Source: Sphingobacterium cavernae (GTDB taxonomy: Bacteria > Bacteroidota > Bacteroidia > Sphingobacteriales > Sphingobacteriaceae). From it: 45,652 nucleotides of DNA. Both the position numbers and the translations under genes were made by a program. Within the stretch, counting starts at the first letter, position 1; every line of letters begins with the position of its first letter. The stretch spans positions 1 through 45,652 of the forward strand of contig NZ_VIQM01000035.1 in the NCBI RefSeq assembly GCF_008520265.1, read 5' to 3'. Positions 34,266-44,042 of the stretch are shown here, one piece after another. Below the pieces are notes generated by a model that had not been told where the DNA came from, made no database searches, and saw only the letters and a program-made list of their open reading frames with translations.

Positions 34266-36815
34266 ATGGCTGAAGAAACAGAAAATGACAATAATTTAGT
34301 TCCTGCTAACGACAGGATCGTGAAAATCAATATTGAAGACCAGATGAAATCTGCGTACATCGATTATTCGATGTCCGTAATTGTTTCTCGTGCATTACCA
34401 GACGCGAGAGACGGTCTAAAACCCGTACATAGACGTATTTTGTACGGTATGGAAGAGTTAGGTGTAACTTCAGGAAAGCCGTTCAAAAAATCAGCGCGTA
34501 TCGTAGGTGACGTAATGGGTAAATATCACCCACATGGTGACTCTTCTGTGTACGATGCAATGGTACGTATGGCTCAGGATTGGTCTATGCGCTATCCGAT
34601 GGTAGATGGTCAGGGTAACTATGGCTCATTGGATGGGGATCCTCCAGCAGCTATGCGTTATACAGAGGCACGCCTTCGCAAAATTGCTGAAGAAATGTTG
34701 GCTGATATTAATAAGGATACAGTTGATTTCCAGCTTAACTTTGACGACTCGTTGAAAGAGCCTACTGTTCTACCAACACGTATTCCTAATTTATTAGTAA
34801 ATGGGGCTTCAGGTATTGCTGTAGGTATGGCCACTAACATGGCACCACATAATTTAACTGAGGTATTAAACGGTACGATTGCATATATAGATAACAGAGA
34901 TATTGAAATCTCTGAATTAATGCAACATATTAAGGCTCCCGATTTTCCAACAGGTGGTTTAATTTATGGTCACCATGGTGTCCGAGAAGCATTCGAAACT
35001 GGTCGTGGACGTATTGTAATGCGTGCAAAGGCAGAAATCGAAACAACTAAAGCTGGTCGCGAAATAATCGTTGTTACGGAAATTCCTTATTTAGTGAATA
35101 AGTCCGATATGATTAAACGTACAGCTGAATTAGTGAATGAGAAAAAACTGGAAGGTATTTCAGAAATTCGTGACGAATCAGCTAAAGATGTACGAATCAT
35201 TTACGAAGTAAAACGTGACGCAAATGCGAATGTTGTATTAAATAATCTTTTCAAATATACTTCGCTTCAAACATCGTTTTCGGTAAATAATATTGCCTTA
35301 GTGAAAGGCAGACCTATGATGATGAACTTGAAAGACATGATTGAGGTCTTCGTTGAGCATCGTCATGATGTTATCGTTCGTCGTACAAAGTATGAATTGT
35401 CCGAAGCTGAGAAGCGCGCACATATCTTAGAAGGATATTTAATAGCGTTAGATCATTTGGATGAAGTGATCAAATTGATTCGTAATTCAGAAACTCCAGA
35501 AGAAGCTCGAGTGGGCTTAATGGATAAATTCGGTCTTACAGACATTCAGGCTCGTGCAATTTTAGATATGACATTACGTCGTCTAACAGGACTAGAACGT
35601 GATAAGATCAAAGACGAATACGCTGAATTGATGAAGACAATTGAATACTTGAAGCAGATACTAGCTGATGAAAGTTTGCGTTATCAAATCATCAAAGATG
35701 AATTAATCGAAATTAAAGATAAATATGGTGATGAGCGTCGTTCCACTGTAGTGCATTCTGCTGAAGATATGACAATGGAAGATTTCATCGATGATGAGGA
35801 AATCGTTATCACTATATCACACAATAGTTACGTAAAACGTACACCATTATCTGAATACAAACGTCAAGGTCGCGGTGGTAAAGGGTCGATCGGATCTAAT
35901 ACGCGTGATGAAGACTTTACAGAGCATATTATTACGGCAACAGCACATAACTACATGTTGTTGTTCACCGAATCGGGACGTTGTTTCTGGTTACGTGCAT
36001 TTGAGATTCCGGAAGGAAGTCGCACTTCAAGAGGTCGTGCATTGCAGAACATTATCAATATTCCGAAAGAAGAAAAAATTAAAGCCTACATATTGGTGAA
36101 AAACTTGAAAGACCAAGAATACTTGGAAAACAACTTTATCATCATGTGTACTAAGCAAGGTACTATTAAGAAAACTTCGTTGGAGGCTTATTCACGTCCA
36201 CGTGCAAATGGTATTAACGCGATAAACATCAATGAAGGTGACCAATTGATTGAAGCATGTTTGACTAGCGGAACAAGTGAAATTGTAATGGCATTGCGCT
36301 CTGGTCGAGCAATCCGATTCAATGAATCAACGGTAAGACCAATGGGACGTACAGCAACTGGTGTGCGTGGTATTACACTTGCGCATGAAAAAGACGAAGT
36401 AGTTGGCATGATTAGTGTTGATAGTTCGGAAGTATCTGTATTAGTTGTTTCAGAGAAAGGTTACGGTAAACGTACCGATATCGACGATTACCGCATTACA
36501 AACCGTGGTGGTAAAGGAGTAAAAACAATTAGTGTTACGGAGAAAACAGGTGAATTAGTTGCAATAAAAGGAGTGACTGATAATGATGATTTAATGATTA
36601 TCAATAAGTCTGGTGTTGTAATTAGAATTGGTGTAGACACATTACGTGTGATGGGACGTGCAACACAAGGTGTTCGTTTGATTACATTAAAGGAGAATGA
36701 TGAAATCGCATCAATTACTAAAGTAGCGCGTGAAGAGGAAGAAGAAATAGAGGAAATAGAAGGCACTGAAGATTCAACTGTAGATCAAGAAAATAATACT
36801 GACTCAGAAGAATAA
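34266..36815 (+). CDS. gyrA: DNA gyrase subunit A
   Basis: The protein has 849 residues. The N-terminal breakage-reunion domain has the catalytic tyrosine Tyr132 in MRYTEARL and the quinolone-resistance region [15 protein letters not shown] with Ser93 and Asp97, the susceptible-type residues by comparison with E. coli Ser83 and Asp87. The C-terminal beta-pinwheel contains the GyrA box as RQGRGGKG near 540. An acidic tail ends the protein. GyrA with GyrB introduces negative supercoils. gyrB is not in the window. Two TPR protein genes follow after only 8 bases. Confidence 0.97.
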   Translation: MAEETENDNNLVPANDRIVKINIEDQMKSAYIDYSMSVIVSRALPDARDGLKPVHRRILYGMEELGVTSGKPFKKSARIVGDVMGKYHPHGDSSVYDAMVRMAQDWSMRYPMVDGQGNYGSLDGDPPAAMRYTEARLRKIAEEMLADINKDTVDFQLNFDDSLKEPTVLPTRIPNLLVNGASGIAVGMATNMAPHNLTEVLNGTIAYIDNRDIEISELMQHIKAPDFPTGGLIYGHHGVREAFETGRGRIVMRAKAEIETTKAGREIIVVTEIPYLVNKSDMIKRTAELVNEKKLEGISEIRDESAKDVRIIYEVKRDANANVVLNNLFKYTSLQTSFSVNNIALVKGRPMMMNLKDMIEVFVEHRHDVIVRRTKYELSEAEKRAHILEGYLIALDHLDEVIKLIRNSETPEEARVGLMDKFGLTDIQARAILDMTLRRLTGLERDKIKDEYAELMKTIEYLKQILADESLRYQIIKDELIEIKDKYGDERRSTVVHSAEDMTMEDFIDDEEIVITISHNSYVKRTPLSEYKRQGRGGKGSIGSNTRDEDFTEHIITATAHNYMLLFTESGRCFWLRAFEIPEGSRTSRGRALQNIINIPKEEKIKAYILVKNLKDQEYLENNFIIMCTKQGTIKKTSLEAYSRPRANGINAININEGDQLIEACLTSGTSEIVMALRSGRAIRFNESTVRPMGRTATGVRGITLAHEKDEVVGMISVDSSEVSVLVVSEKGYGKRTDIDDYRITNRGGKGVKTISVTEKTGELVAIKGVTDNDDLMIINKSGVVIRIGVDTLRVMGRATQGVRLITLKENDEIASITKVAREEEEEIEEIEGTEDSTVDQENNTDSEE

Positions 36816-36823
36816 ATAAAAAT

Positions 36824-37921
36824 ATGAGAGCACTTACCGCTTCATTATTATTTGTATGCTTAGGCACAACTGTTGTTGCGCAATCTAATTATAAAGAGAG
36901 CTCCAACAGTTTTGCACGGTATACTATTAAAGGTGATATAAAGGAATTGGAAAATGCCAAAAAATTTATTGATGCCGCTTATAAAACTAAGAGAGATTCT
37001 TCATCCAGAAAGAATAATATTTTGCGTGCAATGGTTTATAGCTCTTTGGCATATGCAGACTCAACCCGTAAAATCAAAGGAGATAAAGATCATATAGACG
37101 TAACAAAAGATGCACTTACGCGTATTCGTCAGAAAGATTACCACAACTACGAAAACGAGTTGAATTACGTCAATCAAAACTTACTTGCTGCCTATATTTA
37201 TAAGGCAAATAAGGAAGTGGAGAAAAAAGAATATGAAAATGCGTACAAGAGCTTTTTGGAAGTCGAACGATTGGGTTCACAGTCTGAAGATGTGTTGCGT
37301 AATTTAGCTTTTTTATCTGCTGAGGCTGGCAAGACAGAAGAAGCAATCAATTATTATAAAAAGCTAGTAGTTGGAGAAGAGGTTGAGCCATTAACCTACA
37401 TCTCGCTTGCAAAACTCTATAAATCTAATAAAGATAATCAGAACTATCTGAGTACTTTGCAAAAGGCACGCGAGATTTATCCAGACGACAAAACGATTCT
37501 ATTTTTATTAATTGATGCATTTGCGGAGAATAAAACTTATCAGGCCATTACACCAATAATTGCGGAAGCTATTAAATACGAACCAGATAATCTGGATTTG
37601 TATTACTTGGCAGGCTTTGCAAATGACAATGTAGGAAATACTGCAGAAGCTAAAAAATATTACGGAAAAGTTTTAGATTTGGATGATAGCAATTATGATG
37701 CAAATTTAGCATTGGGATTAATACACTTAAATGAATTTTTAGCGAACAAAGATAATTTAGAAGCACAGTATTCTGCGCAAAATTATTTATTAAAAGCAAA
37801 TGGTATTCGCCCTTACGCTGAGAATGCATTGAAAGGTCTTTCTTTGTTTTACGAAACATCTGATGATCAAGAACAATTAGATCGTGTGAAAACGCTTTTA
37901 AATCAAATTTCGAATAATTAA
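36824..37921 (+). CDS. Exported tetratricopeptide repeat protein
   Basis: The protein has 365 residues with a signal peptide at 1-20 (CLGTTVVAQ), then predominantly helical sequence with TPR-type repeats, best seen around 115-150 (NEVEKKEYENAYKSFLEVERLG) and 160-305 (AEAGKTEEAINYYKKLV, GNTAEAKKYYGKVLDLDDSNYDANLALGLIHL). It probably acts as a periplasmic scaffold with an unknown partner. It is 8 bases after gyrA and 11 bases before a similar gene, so the three are likely one transcript. Confidence 0.8.
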   Translation: MRALTASLLFVCLGTTVVAQSNYKESSNSFARYTIKGDIKELENAKKFIDAAYKTKRDSSSRKNNILRAMVYSSLAYADSTRKIKGDKDHIDVTKDALTRIRQKDYHNYENELNYVNQNLLAAYIYKANKEVEKKEYENAYKSFLEVERLGSQSEDVLRNLAFLSAEAGKTEEAINYYKKLVVGEEVEPLTYISLAKLYKSNKDNQNYLSTLQKAREIYPDDKTILFLLIDAFAENKTYQAITPIIAEAIKYEPDNLDLYYLAGFANDNVGNTAEAKKYYGKVLDLDDSNYDANLALGLIHLNEFLANKDNLEAQYSAQNYLLKANGIRPYAENALKGLSLFYETSDDQEQLDRVKTLLNQISNN

Positions 37922-37932
37922 ATACTAAACAT

Positions 37933-39105
37933 ATGAACATTAAAAAAGGACTTATTTTTGCAGCCATATTCGTTTCGGCAGGTTCATTATTTGCTCAAAC
38001 AGGAAATGTAAAAAAGGCTCAAACAAACTTTCAAAAATATTTTGAAGTTAAGCAAGCTGGTACTCCACAGTTAGGAACTACGTATATCAACACTGCAAAG
38101 GAAGCAATTGATGCTGCTGTTTTACATGATAAAACAAAGGAGTCGGCAGAAGCATGGACAATATATTCGTTAGTATATGGAAATATTGGTGCTGATAATA
38201 ATAATGAAGAGCAGATTAATTTAGCCAAACAGGCTATTGCTACGGCAAGAAGTTTAGATAAAGACAAAAAGCAAGAGGAAAACATTAAAAACAGTGAGCA
38301 TAATTTATATGCTTTCAGTTTTAACAAAGGTGTTGCAGCTTGGGAAAAACAAGATTTCACAGGAGCATATGCTTCTTTCAATGACGCATTAAATTATATG
38401 CCAGGTGATACAACTTTGACTTATTATGCTGGTATCGCTGCTGTTCAGAGTCAAGATTTCCAAAAGGGATTAGAAAAGTATTTAGCATTAATTGACAGAA
38501 AAGACTATTCTGAACATAAAAAAATTGTAAAAGATATTCCTAATTTGTATTTGTCATTGAACGACACTACCAATGCAATCAAATATGCTGGTATGGCAGC
38601 AAAAATGTATCCAGAGGATAATGAAATAGCAAATCAAAATATTAACTACAATATTGCATTGGGAAATACTACAGGTATTTTAGATGAATTGAATTCACAA
38701 ATCGCTAAAGAGCCAACAAATAAAACGTTGTATTTTTATTTAGGGATTGCAGAGTCATCATTACAGAATTCAGAGAAAGCATTGGAAGCTTACAAAAAAG
38801 CTATAGAAATTGATCCTTCTTATGTTGATGCGAATATAAATGCAGGAGTGACTTTAGTAAATATTATAAAAGATGAACTTAGTGAGATTAATGCAGATAA
38901 AGCTTTGACAAATAATCAATATAATACGAAAGTGAATGCATTGAAGGAGAAAATTAAACCTGCTGAAGCGTACTTTAGTAAAGTTGTTGAATTAGAATCA
39001 AATAATGAAAGTGCATTGCGTGGATTGAAAAGTGTATATGATTTCTTGCAAGTTGAAGATAAAGCAAAAGCTGTTCAAGACAAATTGGATGCTTTAAAGC
39101 AATAA
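37933..39105 (+). CDS. Exported tetratricopeptide repeat protein (paralogue of the preceding gene)
   Basis: The protein has 390 residues with a signal peptide at 1-22 (AGSLFAQ). TPR-like helical pairs run through the protein, for example AWEKQDFTGAYASFNDALNYMPGD near 140-160 and the canonical SLQNSEKALEAYKKAIEIDPSYVDANINAG near 275-305. It shares its start pattern, size and organisation with the preceding gene, which suggests an old tandem duplication, but the two sequences are well diverged. Function is unknown; co-expression with gyrA is implied by spacing only. A strong terminator follows. Confidence 0.8.
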   Translation: MNIKKGLIFAAIFVSAGSLFAQTGNVKKAQTNFQKYFEVKQAGTPQLGTTYINTAKEAIDAAVLHDKTKESAEAWTIYSLVYGNIGADNNNEEQINLAKQAIATARSLDKDKKQEENIKNSEHNLYAFSFNKGVAAWEKQDFTGAYASFNDALNYMPGDTTLTYYAGIAAVQSQDFQKGLEKYLALIDRKDYSEHKKIVKDIPNLYLSLNDTTNAIKYAGMAAKMYPEDNEIANQNINYNIALGNTTGILDELNSQIAKEPTNKTLYFYLGIAESSLQNSEKALEAYKKAIEIDPSYVDANINAGVTLVNIIKDELSEINADKALTNNQYNTKVNALKEKIKPAEAYFSKVVELESNNESALRGLKSVYDFLQVEDKAKAVQDKLDALKQ

Positions 39106-39126
39106 GATTAAAATTTTTAATACAAG

Positions 39127-39157
39127 ACGCCCAACAAATAATTATTGTTGGGCGTTT
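39127..39157. terminator. Bidirectional terminator after the gyrA operon
   Basis: An 11-bp GC-rich stem (39127-39137 with 39145-39155) lies between convergent genes, the TPR gene ending at 39105 and the lipoprotein gene ending at 39181. Confidence 0.85.
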
Positions 39158-39180
39158 CGTATTATATATGAATTTGAAAA

Positions 39181-39693
39181 CTAATTTAAAATTATAATTT
39201 CTACACGTCTATTTTTTTGGCGGCCGTCTGCTGTTTTATTATCAGCGATTGGGTTATTGGGACCTAATCCTTTAGTAGTAATTCGACTACCCGTTACTCC
39301 ACCATCTTCCAAATATTTTTTAACTGAAGCAGCTCTCTTTTCTGACAACCAGATATTATAATTTACCTCACCCGTTGCATCAGTATGACCATCTACACGA
39401 ATTTTCTTACTTCTATCTTGGTTCAATATTTTAACTAGTTTATTAAGCTCAGTTTTAGCTTTCTCTGTCAAGTATGATGAGTTAGTTGGAAACAATACGT
39501 CTGAGGATAACGAAAATTTAATGCCTTCATCTGTTCTAGATGCATCATTAAATTCAGATTTCACGTTTTTCAAACCATCGTCTGTTCCATCTTTACTTAC
39601 TACTGCACCAGGGAGAATAGTTAACTGTTGTTGCTTACATGCATTGAGCGTAAATACGCCAGCTAAAAAAGAGAGTACTAGTAATTTTTTCAT
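39181..39693 (-). CDS. OmpA-family lipoprotein (peptidoglycan-associated type)
   Basis: The protein has 170 residues. A lipoprotein signal peptide ends in the lipobox LNAC (Cys19). Residues 60-170 form an OmpA C-terminal domain: SSDVLFPTNSSYL, then IRVDGHTDATGEVNYNIWLSEKRA with the Asp and Arg that bind diaminopimelate, and the closing NPIADNKTADGRQKNRRVEI. It links the outer membrane to the cell wall. No tol genes are adjacent, so it is not assigned as Pal of the Tol system. Confidence 0.9.
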   Translation of the reverse strand: MKKLLVLSFLAGVFTLNACKQQQLTILPGAVVSKDGTDDGLKNVKSEFNDASRTDEGIKFSLSSDVLFPTNSSYLTEKAKTELNKLVKILNQDRSKKIRVDGHTDATGEVNYNIWLSEKRAASVKKYLEDGGVTGSRITTKGLGPNNPIADNKTADGRQKNRRVEIIILN

Positions 39694-39744
39694 GTATAAA
39701 ATATAACTGTTATGTATGCTACTAAGATAATTATTTTTCCTTCA

Positions 39745-41919
39745 TTATTTACCCTTACTGAATAAAGCTTCACGAGCGGATTTTAGTTCTGGAATTTTTT
39801 CATATAAATTCCATATCAAACCCGTGTTGGCATTTTCAATCATGACTGCAATTGCAACTTGGTTGGCCGAGATATATTCATCCGAAACATCATCATTCTG
39901 TAAATCAAGCCATGAACGAAATCCATATTCGGTAAATAAAATGTTTCCATATTGCTTGTAAAGATTTATTAAAGCTTTAGTACCAATAGTCTTATCAATA
40001 CTGATAGAGGAGGGGCCAATAGCGGGATTTATCTTATATTCGGAGGCACTGTCTTTGTTTTTGTAAAAACCCCATATATCACTGTTACTTGCACCTAAAC
40101 CTATCTCGTTATCTCTACGTTTTACATATTGCAAATAATTAAGGAGTGTCTCATTCCAATTAATTAATGAATCATTGATAATTGATGGTCGTATAGTTAG
40201 AAAAGGCTTATATAAGTCTAATAGACTGTGATTAAGTTTACCAAATGGTAAATACACGCCATAAAGTGTAGTAGGATTTAATACAGAAATTTGTACTGTA
40301 GTATCTATTCTTTGTTTTGTTTGTAAAGCATGAAATTCGTCTTGAATAATGGATTCATTATAGAAGTAAGGATTTATAGACTGTGTAGTATCTTGCTTTA
40401 TTTTTTCGAATCTATTATAAACAGCATCAAAATAACTTGAGGATGGAATAGCGTATTTCGAATGGCCAATAGCTAACAAATAGGTATTAATTGCATTCTC
40501 AATGCCGGATAGTGGTTTTTCCTTATCATTTTTTTCATCTACTAATGAAAGCTTGGATTTCAGGAATACCTCGTCATGTTTAATCGCGGTCCAATTTACT
40601 TGTTGGTATAGCTGTGTTATACGTTTACGTAAATCACTCTCTGCTTCATTGTTTTCATTAAAGTATTCTCTGGCTATTAGTAATGCCTCAATGATGGATC
40701 CTGTTGCCTCTACATCATAGATTGCTTTATCATTTCTATATTCTGGAATTGCTTTTCGAGCATCATAGTAAGAAGCAAAAAAACCATTTTTAGTTTGGGA
40801 CTTTAATAAAAAGAATGCAATTTTTGAAATTCTATTTAACGCAGTTTGACGTTTAACAAATTCATTTTCAACACCTACGATTAAAGAAAGAATAGCTCCA
40901 GCAGATTCTTTTGTGGAAACTACTACTTTATTTTTTGACCTGAAGGGCATATACATACCACTGTTGATATCAAAATTTTCAACAAGATAATTTGCGTTAG
41001 CCAATTGAACAAGTTTAAGTATTTCTTTGTCATCCAAGGCTGTTGTCTCAACTTCTTTTACTGCTGAGGTAGGAGACTCTTTGTAATTGTAATCAACCCA
41101 AGCAATTTTGTAAAAGTATTTTTGTCCAACTAATGGCACAATATCCAAACACGATTGCATGTGGATTGGTCTAATACTTACTGGATTGAAGGTTTTTCCG
41201 TCTTGTGAACGATATATTTTTATATAGCGTATACTTGGAGTTAGTGGAAGTTGCCAGCTTAAATGAACAGATTTATCATACCCTTTGACAGAACTTAGAA
41301 TTGCCCCAGATTGTAAGGGGATTTCAGAATACTTATTTGGCAAAAATTCTATCTGGTCTATAAACAGATGGTGATAAGTGTCAGAAGCAGCATGTTGGGC
41401 GAAACCAATTCCCAAAATAGGGGTTTGGTAATTTGAAATTTTAAAATTTTTAACTGGAATACGTATGTGAATCCATTTTTTATGCTCGATTTTAGCTATA
41501 AATGGTTCCAACGAAAGTGTATCCGAGGACGCATGATGCTGTCTAATAAATATTTTAGGTAAATCTTTTACAGTAGTTTTATTGGATTGTATATTTATTC
41601 TCAGATTCAATACATCTGAATCATCAACCGTATAATTATACTTTTGTCTACTATAATTAATATAAGTTTCCCAATCACCGTTAGCATTCGAAAGATACTT
41701 TAAGGATAGGGAATTTCCTGGTGTAAAAAATAATGTGTCTGAAACCAATAAATGCTTATTGACATTCTCGACCCAACTTTGCCCCGAGTAGGAAACCTGA
41801 CTTTTAGCATAGGAACCTTTTACGATACTATTATCAAAAATAACTTCAGGATACGTATCCGCAAGTAAAAATGACGGCAATAATGCAATGACAAATATGA
41901 GTGTGTTTATATAATGCAT
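39745..41919 (-). CDS. Secreted GH144/glycoamylase-like protein with N-terminal beta domains
   Basis: The protein has 724 residues from the chosen ATG, which gives a clean signal peptide (LIFVIALLPSFLLAD); an upstream ATG at 41946 lies before the predicted transcript start. Residues 25-210 are beta-rich. Residues 215-300 resemble a fibronectin type III domain (VHLSWQLPLTPSIRYIKIYR). Residues 310-724 follow the order of the glycoamylase family (PF10091; GH144 beta-1,2-glucanases): GAILSLIVGVENEF, RISKIAFFLLKSQ, IYDVEATGSIIEALLIAREYF, SDIWGFYKN, GFRSWLDLQN and NQVAIAVMIENANTGLIWNLY. Several acidic positions of active members (GGDLVET, DGTIAPTA) are replaced, so activity is doubtful. Confidence 0.6.
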   Translation of the reverse strand: MHYINTLIFVIALLPSFLLADTYPEVIFDNSIVKGSYAKSQVSYSGQSWVENVNKHLLVSDTLFFTPGNSLSLKYLSNANGDWETYINYSRQKYNYTVDDSDVLNLRINIQSNKTTVKDLPKIFIRQHHASSDTLSLEPFIAKIEHKKWIHIRIPVKNFKISNYQTPILGIGFAQHAASDTYHHLFIDQIEFLPNKYSEIPLQSGAILSSVKGYDKSVHLSWQLPLTPSIRYIKIYRSQDGKTFNPVSIRPIHMQSCLDIVPLVGQKYFYKIAWVDYNYKESPTSAVKEVETTALDDKEILKLVQLANANYLVENFDINSGMYMPFRSKNKVVVSTKESAGAILSLIVGVENEFVKRQTALNRISKIAFFLLKSQTKNGFFASYYDARKAIPEYRNDKAIYDVEATGSIIEALLIAREYFNENNEAESDLRKRITQLYQQVNWTAIKHDEVFLKSKLSLVDEKNDKEKPLSGIENAINTYLLAIGHSKYAIPSSSYFDAVYNRFEKIKQDTTQSINPYFYNESIIQDEFHALQTKQRIDTTVQISVLNPTTLYGVYLPFGKLNHSLLDLYKPFLTIRPSIINDSLINWNETLLNYLQYVKRRDNEIGLGASNSDIWGFYKNKDSASEYKINPAIGPSSISIDKTIGTKALINLYKQYGNILFTEYGFRSWLDLQNDDVSDEYISANQVAIAVMIENANTGLIWNLYEKIPELKSAREALFSKGK

Positions 41920-41943
41920 ATTCAATTGGATAATACTTAATTG

Positions 41944-41951
41944 CAAAAATA
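41944..41951 (-). promoter_or_regulatory. -7 element upstream of the GH144-like gene
   Basis: On the minus strand TATTTTTG matches TAnnTTTG. Transcription would start near 41937, 18 bases before the ATG at 41919. No clear TTTG lies at -33. Confidence 0.45.
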
Positions 41952-42040
41952 GTTAAATCAAATGTATTAGATTGTAAATACCTTGTTAGGTTTAAAGTAT
42001 GTATTGAAAAACGATAATTCTTTTTCTTAAACTATGTTAG

Positions 42041-42048
42041 TACCTTTG
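42041..42048 (+). promoter_or_regulatory. -7 element of mnmE, implying a leaderless mRNA
   Basis: TACCTTTG matches TAnnTTTG and ends six bases before the mnmE ATG at 42054. Since transcription starts about seven bases after this element in Bacteroidota, the mRNA would begin at or next to the start codon. The -33 position is only T-rich. Confidence 0.5.
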
Positions 42049-42053
42049 TTGCT

Positions 42054-43433
42054 ATGTCTATCAGTACATCAAATACACAAGATACAATTGTAGCATTGGC
42101 TACATCGCCAGGCTCGCAAGGAGCAATAGCTGTTATTCGGGTTTCGGGTGTAGAAGCTATTAATTTAGTGAATTCGGTTTTCAAAGGAAAAGATTTAACG
42201 AAACAGACTTCCCATACGATTCATTTCGGAACTATTCGAGAAGGGGAAGAAATCATAGATGAGGTATTAGTTTCCATATTTGTTGGTCCAAATTCGTATA
42301 CAAAAGAAAATTCAGTTGAAATCTCCACACACAATTCCAAATATATTGTTGAGCGTGTCATTAATTTATTGATACGTAAAGGCGGGCGGGCTGCAAGACC
42401 TGGTGAATTTACGTTACGCGCATTTTTAAATGGAGGGTTAGATTTGTCTCAAGCAGAAGCTGTAGCAGATTTGATAGCCTCTAATTCGGCAGCCTCACAC
42501 CAAGTCGCTATGCAGCAAATGCGTGGTGGTTTTTCTGATCAACTGAAGAAACTTCGTGAAGACTTAGTACATTTCGCATCGTTAATTGAGCTAGAATTAG
42601 ATTTCGGAGAAGAAGATGTCGAATTCGCTAATAGGGATCAATTAAAAAGTTTGATTCAGAAAATATACGCAGTTATACAGAAACTTATTTCTTCTTTCGA
42701 ACAAGGAAATGTTTTAAAAAATGGCGTTCCTGTAGTGATAGCAGGAAAGCCAAATGTAGGTAAATCTACACTGTTGAATGCTCTACTGAATGAAGAGCGT
42801 GCTATCGTATCGGATATTGCGGGTACAACACGTGATACTATCGAAGATGAAATCAACATTAAAGGAATAACTTTTCGTTTTATAGATACAGCTGGGATTC
42901 GCGAGACAGTAGATATTATAGAGGCAAAAGGAGTAGAGCGAACACGCGAGAAAATGAAACAAGCGCGTCTTATAATTTACTTATTTGATCCAACGCAAGA
43001 TGAGGTTGTAGCAGTACAAGAACAGATACGAGACGTTCAAGGATTAAATATTCCTTTTGTCACTATTATCAATAAGTCTGATTTATTGACTGAAGCGCAG
43101 CGCGTAGCGTTCACGATTTTAAATCCGCTATATATCTCCGCTAAAGAACAAATTGGTATTGAAGAATTAAAGGAGGAATTGTTGAATCAAGTTAATCTAT
43201 CTAATATCAATACAGATGATGTAATGGTTACCAATATTCGCCACGTAGAAGCATTACAAAACACACAAACTGCATTAGAAAAAGTATTATACGGCATCGA
43301 AAATCCTATTACCTCGGATTTCTTAGCAATGGATATCCGCCAAGCTCTACATCATTTAGGTGAAATAACAGGTACGGTTACTACGGACGATTTGCTGGAA
43401 AATATATTTTCTAAGTTTTGTATCGGCAAATAA
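42054..43433 (+). CDS. mnmE: tRNA-modifying GTPase MnmE (TrmE)
   Basis: The 459-residue length is standard. The N-terminal domain binds formyl-tetrahydrofolate (ATSPGSQGAIAVIRVSG, GEFTLRAFLNG). The inserted G domain has GKPNVGKST, AGTTRDTIEDE, DTAGIRET and NKSD as G1, G2, G3 and G4. The C-terminus ends FCIGK with the catalytic Cys that is strictly conserved. With MnmG it makes the 5-carboxymethylaminomethyl group on wobble U of certain tRNAs. mnmG is not nearby. A terminator follows at 43475, and mobile DNA begins after it. Confidence 0.97.
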   Translation: MSISTSNTQDTIVALATSPGSQGAIAVIRVSGVEAINLVNSVFKGKDLTKQTSHTIHFGTIREGEEIIDEVLVSIFVGPNSYTKENSVEISTHNSKYIVERVINLLIRKGGRAARPGEFTLRAFLNGGLDLSQAEAVADLIASNSAASHQVAMQQMRGGFSDQLKKLREDLVHFASLIELELDFGEEDVEFANRDQLKSLIQKIYAVIQKLISSFEQGNVLKNGVPVVIAGKPNVGKSTLLNALLNEERAIVSDIAGTTRDTIEDEINIKGITFRFIDTAGIRETVDIIEAKGVERTREKMKQARLIIYLFDPTQDEVVAVQEQIRDVQGLNIPFVTIINKSDLLTEAQRVAFTILNPLYISAKEQIGIEELKEELLNQVNLSNINTDDVMVTNIRHVEALQNTQTALEKVLYGIENPITSDFLAMDIRQALHHLGEITGTVTTDDLLENIFSKFCIGK

Positions 43434-43474
43434 ATCGTAATTAACGATAATAAACAATAATTATTAATGCTTAT

Positions 43475-43509
43475 AAAGCGCTTAAAATTAACATTTTAAG
43501 CGCTTTTTT
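43475..43509 (+). terminator. Terminator downstream of mnmE
   Basis: A 14-bp stem (43475-43488 with 43493-43506, loop taac) is followed by a T-run. It marks the last clearly ancestral chromosomal element before the integrase module. Confidence 0.85.
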
Positions 43510-43625
43510 GTTTGATTATTATTTATATTTAAATATATGCTTTGTTAGTAATTTGTACGTGATTTGGGTTTGACGTACAGAAATACAAAAAAGTACAACT
43601 AAATATTTACTTGGGTGGAATTATG

Positions 43626-43657
43626 AAACATAATGAAACTTCTGTAAACATAATGAA
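43626..43657. repeat. Direct repeat of a 12-mer upstream of the HTH gene
   Basis: The 12-mer AAACATAATGAA occurs at 43626-43637 and again at 43646-43657, 20 bases apart start to start (about two helical turns). It lies 23 bases before the ATG of the zinc-ribbon/HTH gene and may be its operator or a recombination accessory site. Confidence 0.6.
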
Positions 43658-43679
43658 TTGATTAGAAAAATGGATAAAC

Positions 43680-44036
43680 ATGTCAAGTAATATTCAGATC
43701 AGTAGGCTATGTGATTATTGTGGTAATTCATTTATTGCTAAGACTACAGTTACACGATTCTGTTGTAAAAAGTGTAATAGTCGCTTTTATAAAAGAAAAA
43801 TACGTGAAGAAAAAATGATTAAATCTCACATCGACACTCAAAATAAAATTAGTGTTCAAAATACAAATAGTTTAATGGTTGAAAAACCATTCCTTAATAT
43901 CAATGAAACTTGTCAGCTATTGAGAGTTAGTCGTACAACATTATGGAGATTGATAAAAGATGAACGTTTGAAGGTGACAAAATTGGGCTCGAGAGTAATA
44001 ATCGCACGAGAAAATATTTATGAATTATTTAAATAA
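43680..44036 (+). CDS. Zinc-ribbon/helix-turn-helix protein, probable excisionase (Xis) type
   Basis: The protein has 118 residues. Residues 10-35 contain CDYCGNSF and FCCKKC, a four-cysteine zinc-ribbon motif. Residues 65-118 are a MerR/excisionase-like helix-turn-helix (LNINETCQLLRVSRTTLWRLIKDERLKVTKLGSRVIIARENI). Such proteins beside tyrosine integrases usually set recombination direction or regulate the element. The ATG is seven bases before the integrase ATG region, and the stop is six bases upstream of that gene, so the two form an operon. A tandem 12-mer lies in front of it. The zinc-ribbon part is the less usual feature. The excisionase role is inference. Confidence 0.75.
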   Translation: MSSNIQISRLCDYCGNSFIAKTTVTRFCCKKCNSRFYKRKIREEKMIKSHIDTQNKISVQNTNSLMVEKPFLNINETCQLLRVSRTTLWRLIKDERLKVTKLGSRVIIARENIYELFK

Positions 44037-44042
44037 AAAATC

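Noticed and set aside
34536..34560. Possible quinolone-resistance changes in GyrA
   Set aside because: The key positions are Ser93 and Asp97, the residues of susceptible enzymes.
43552..43577. Short inverted repeat GTACGT/ACGTAC upstream of the HTH gene
   Set aside because: Only six bases per arm with a 12-base spacer; too weak to call a site without comparison.
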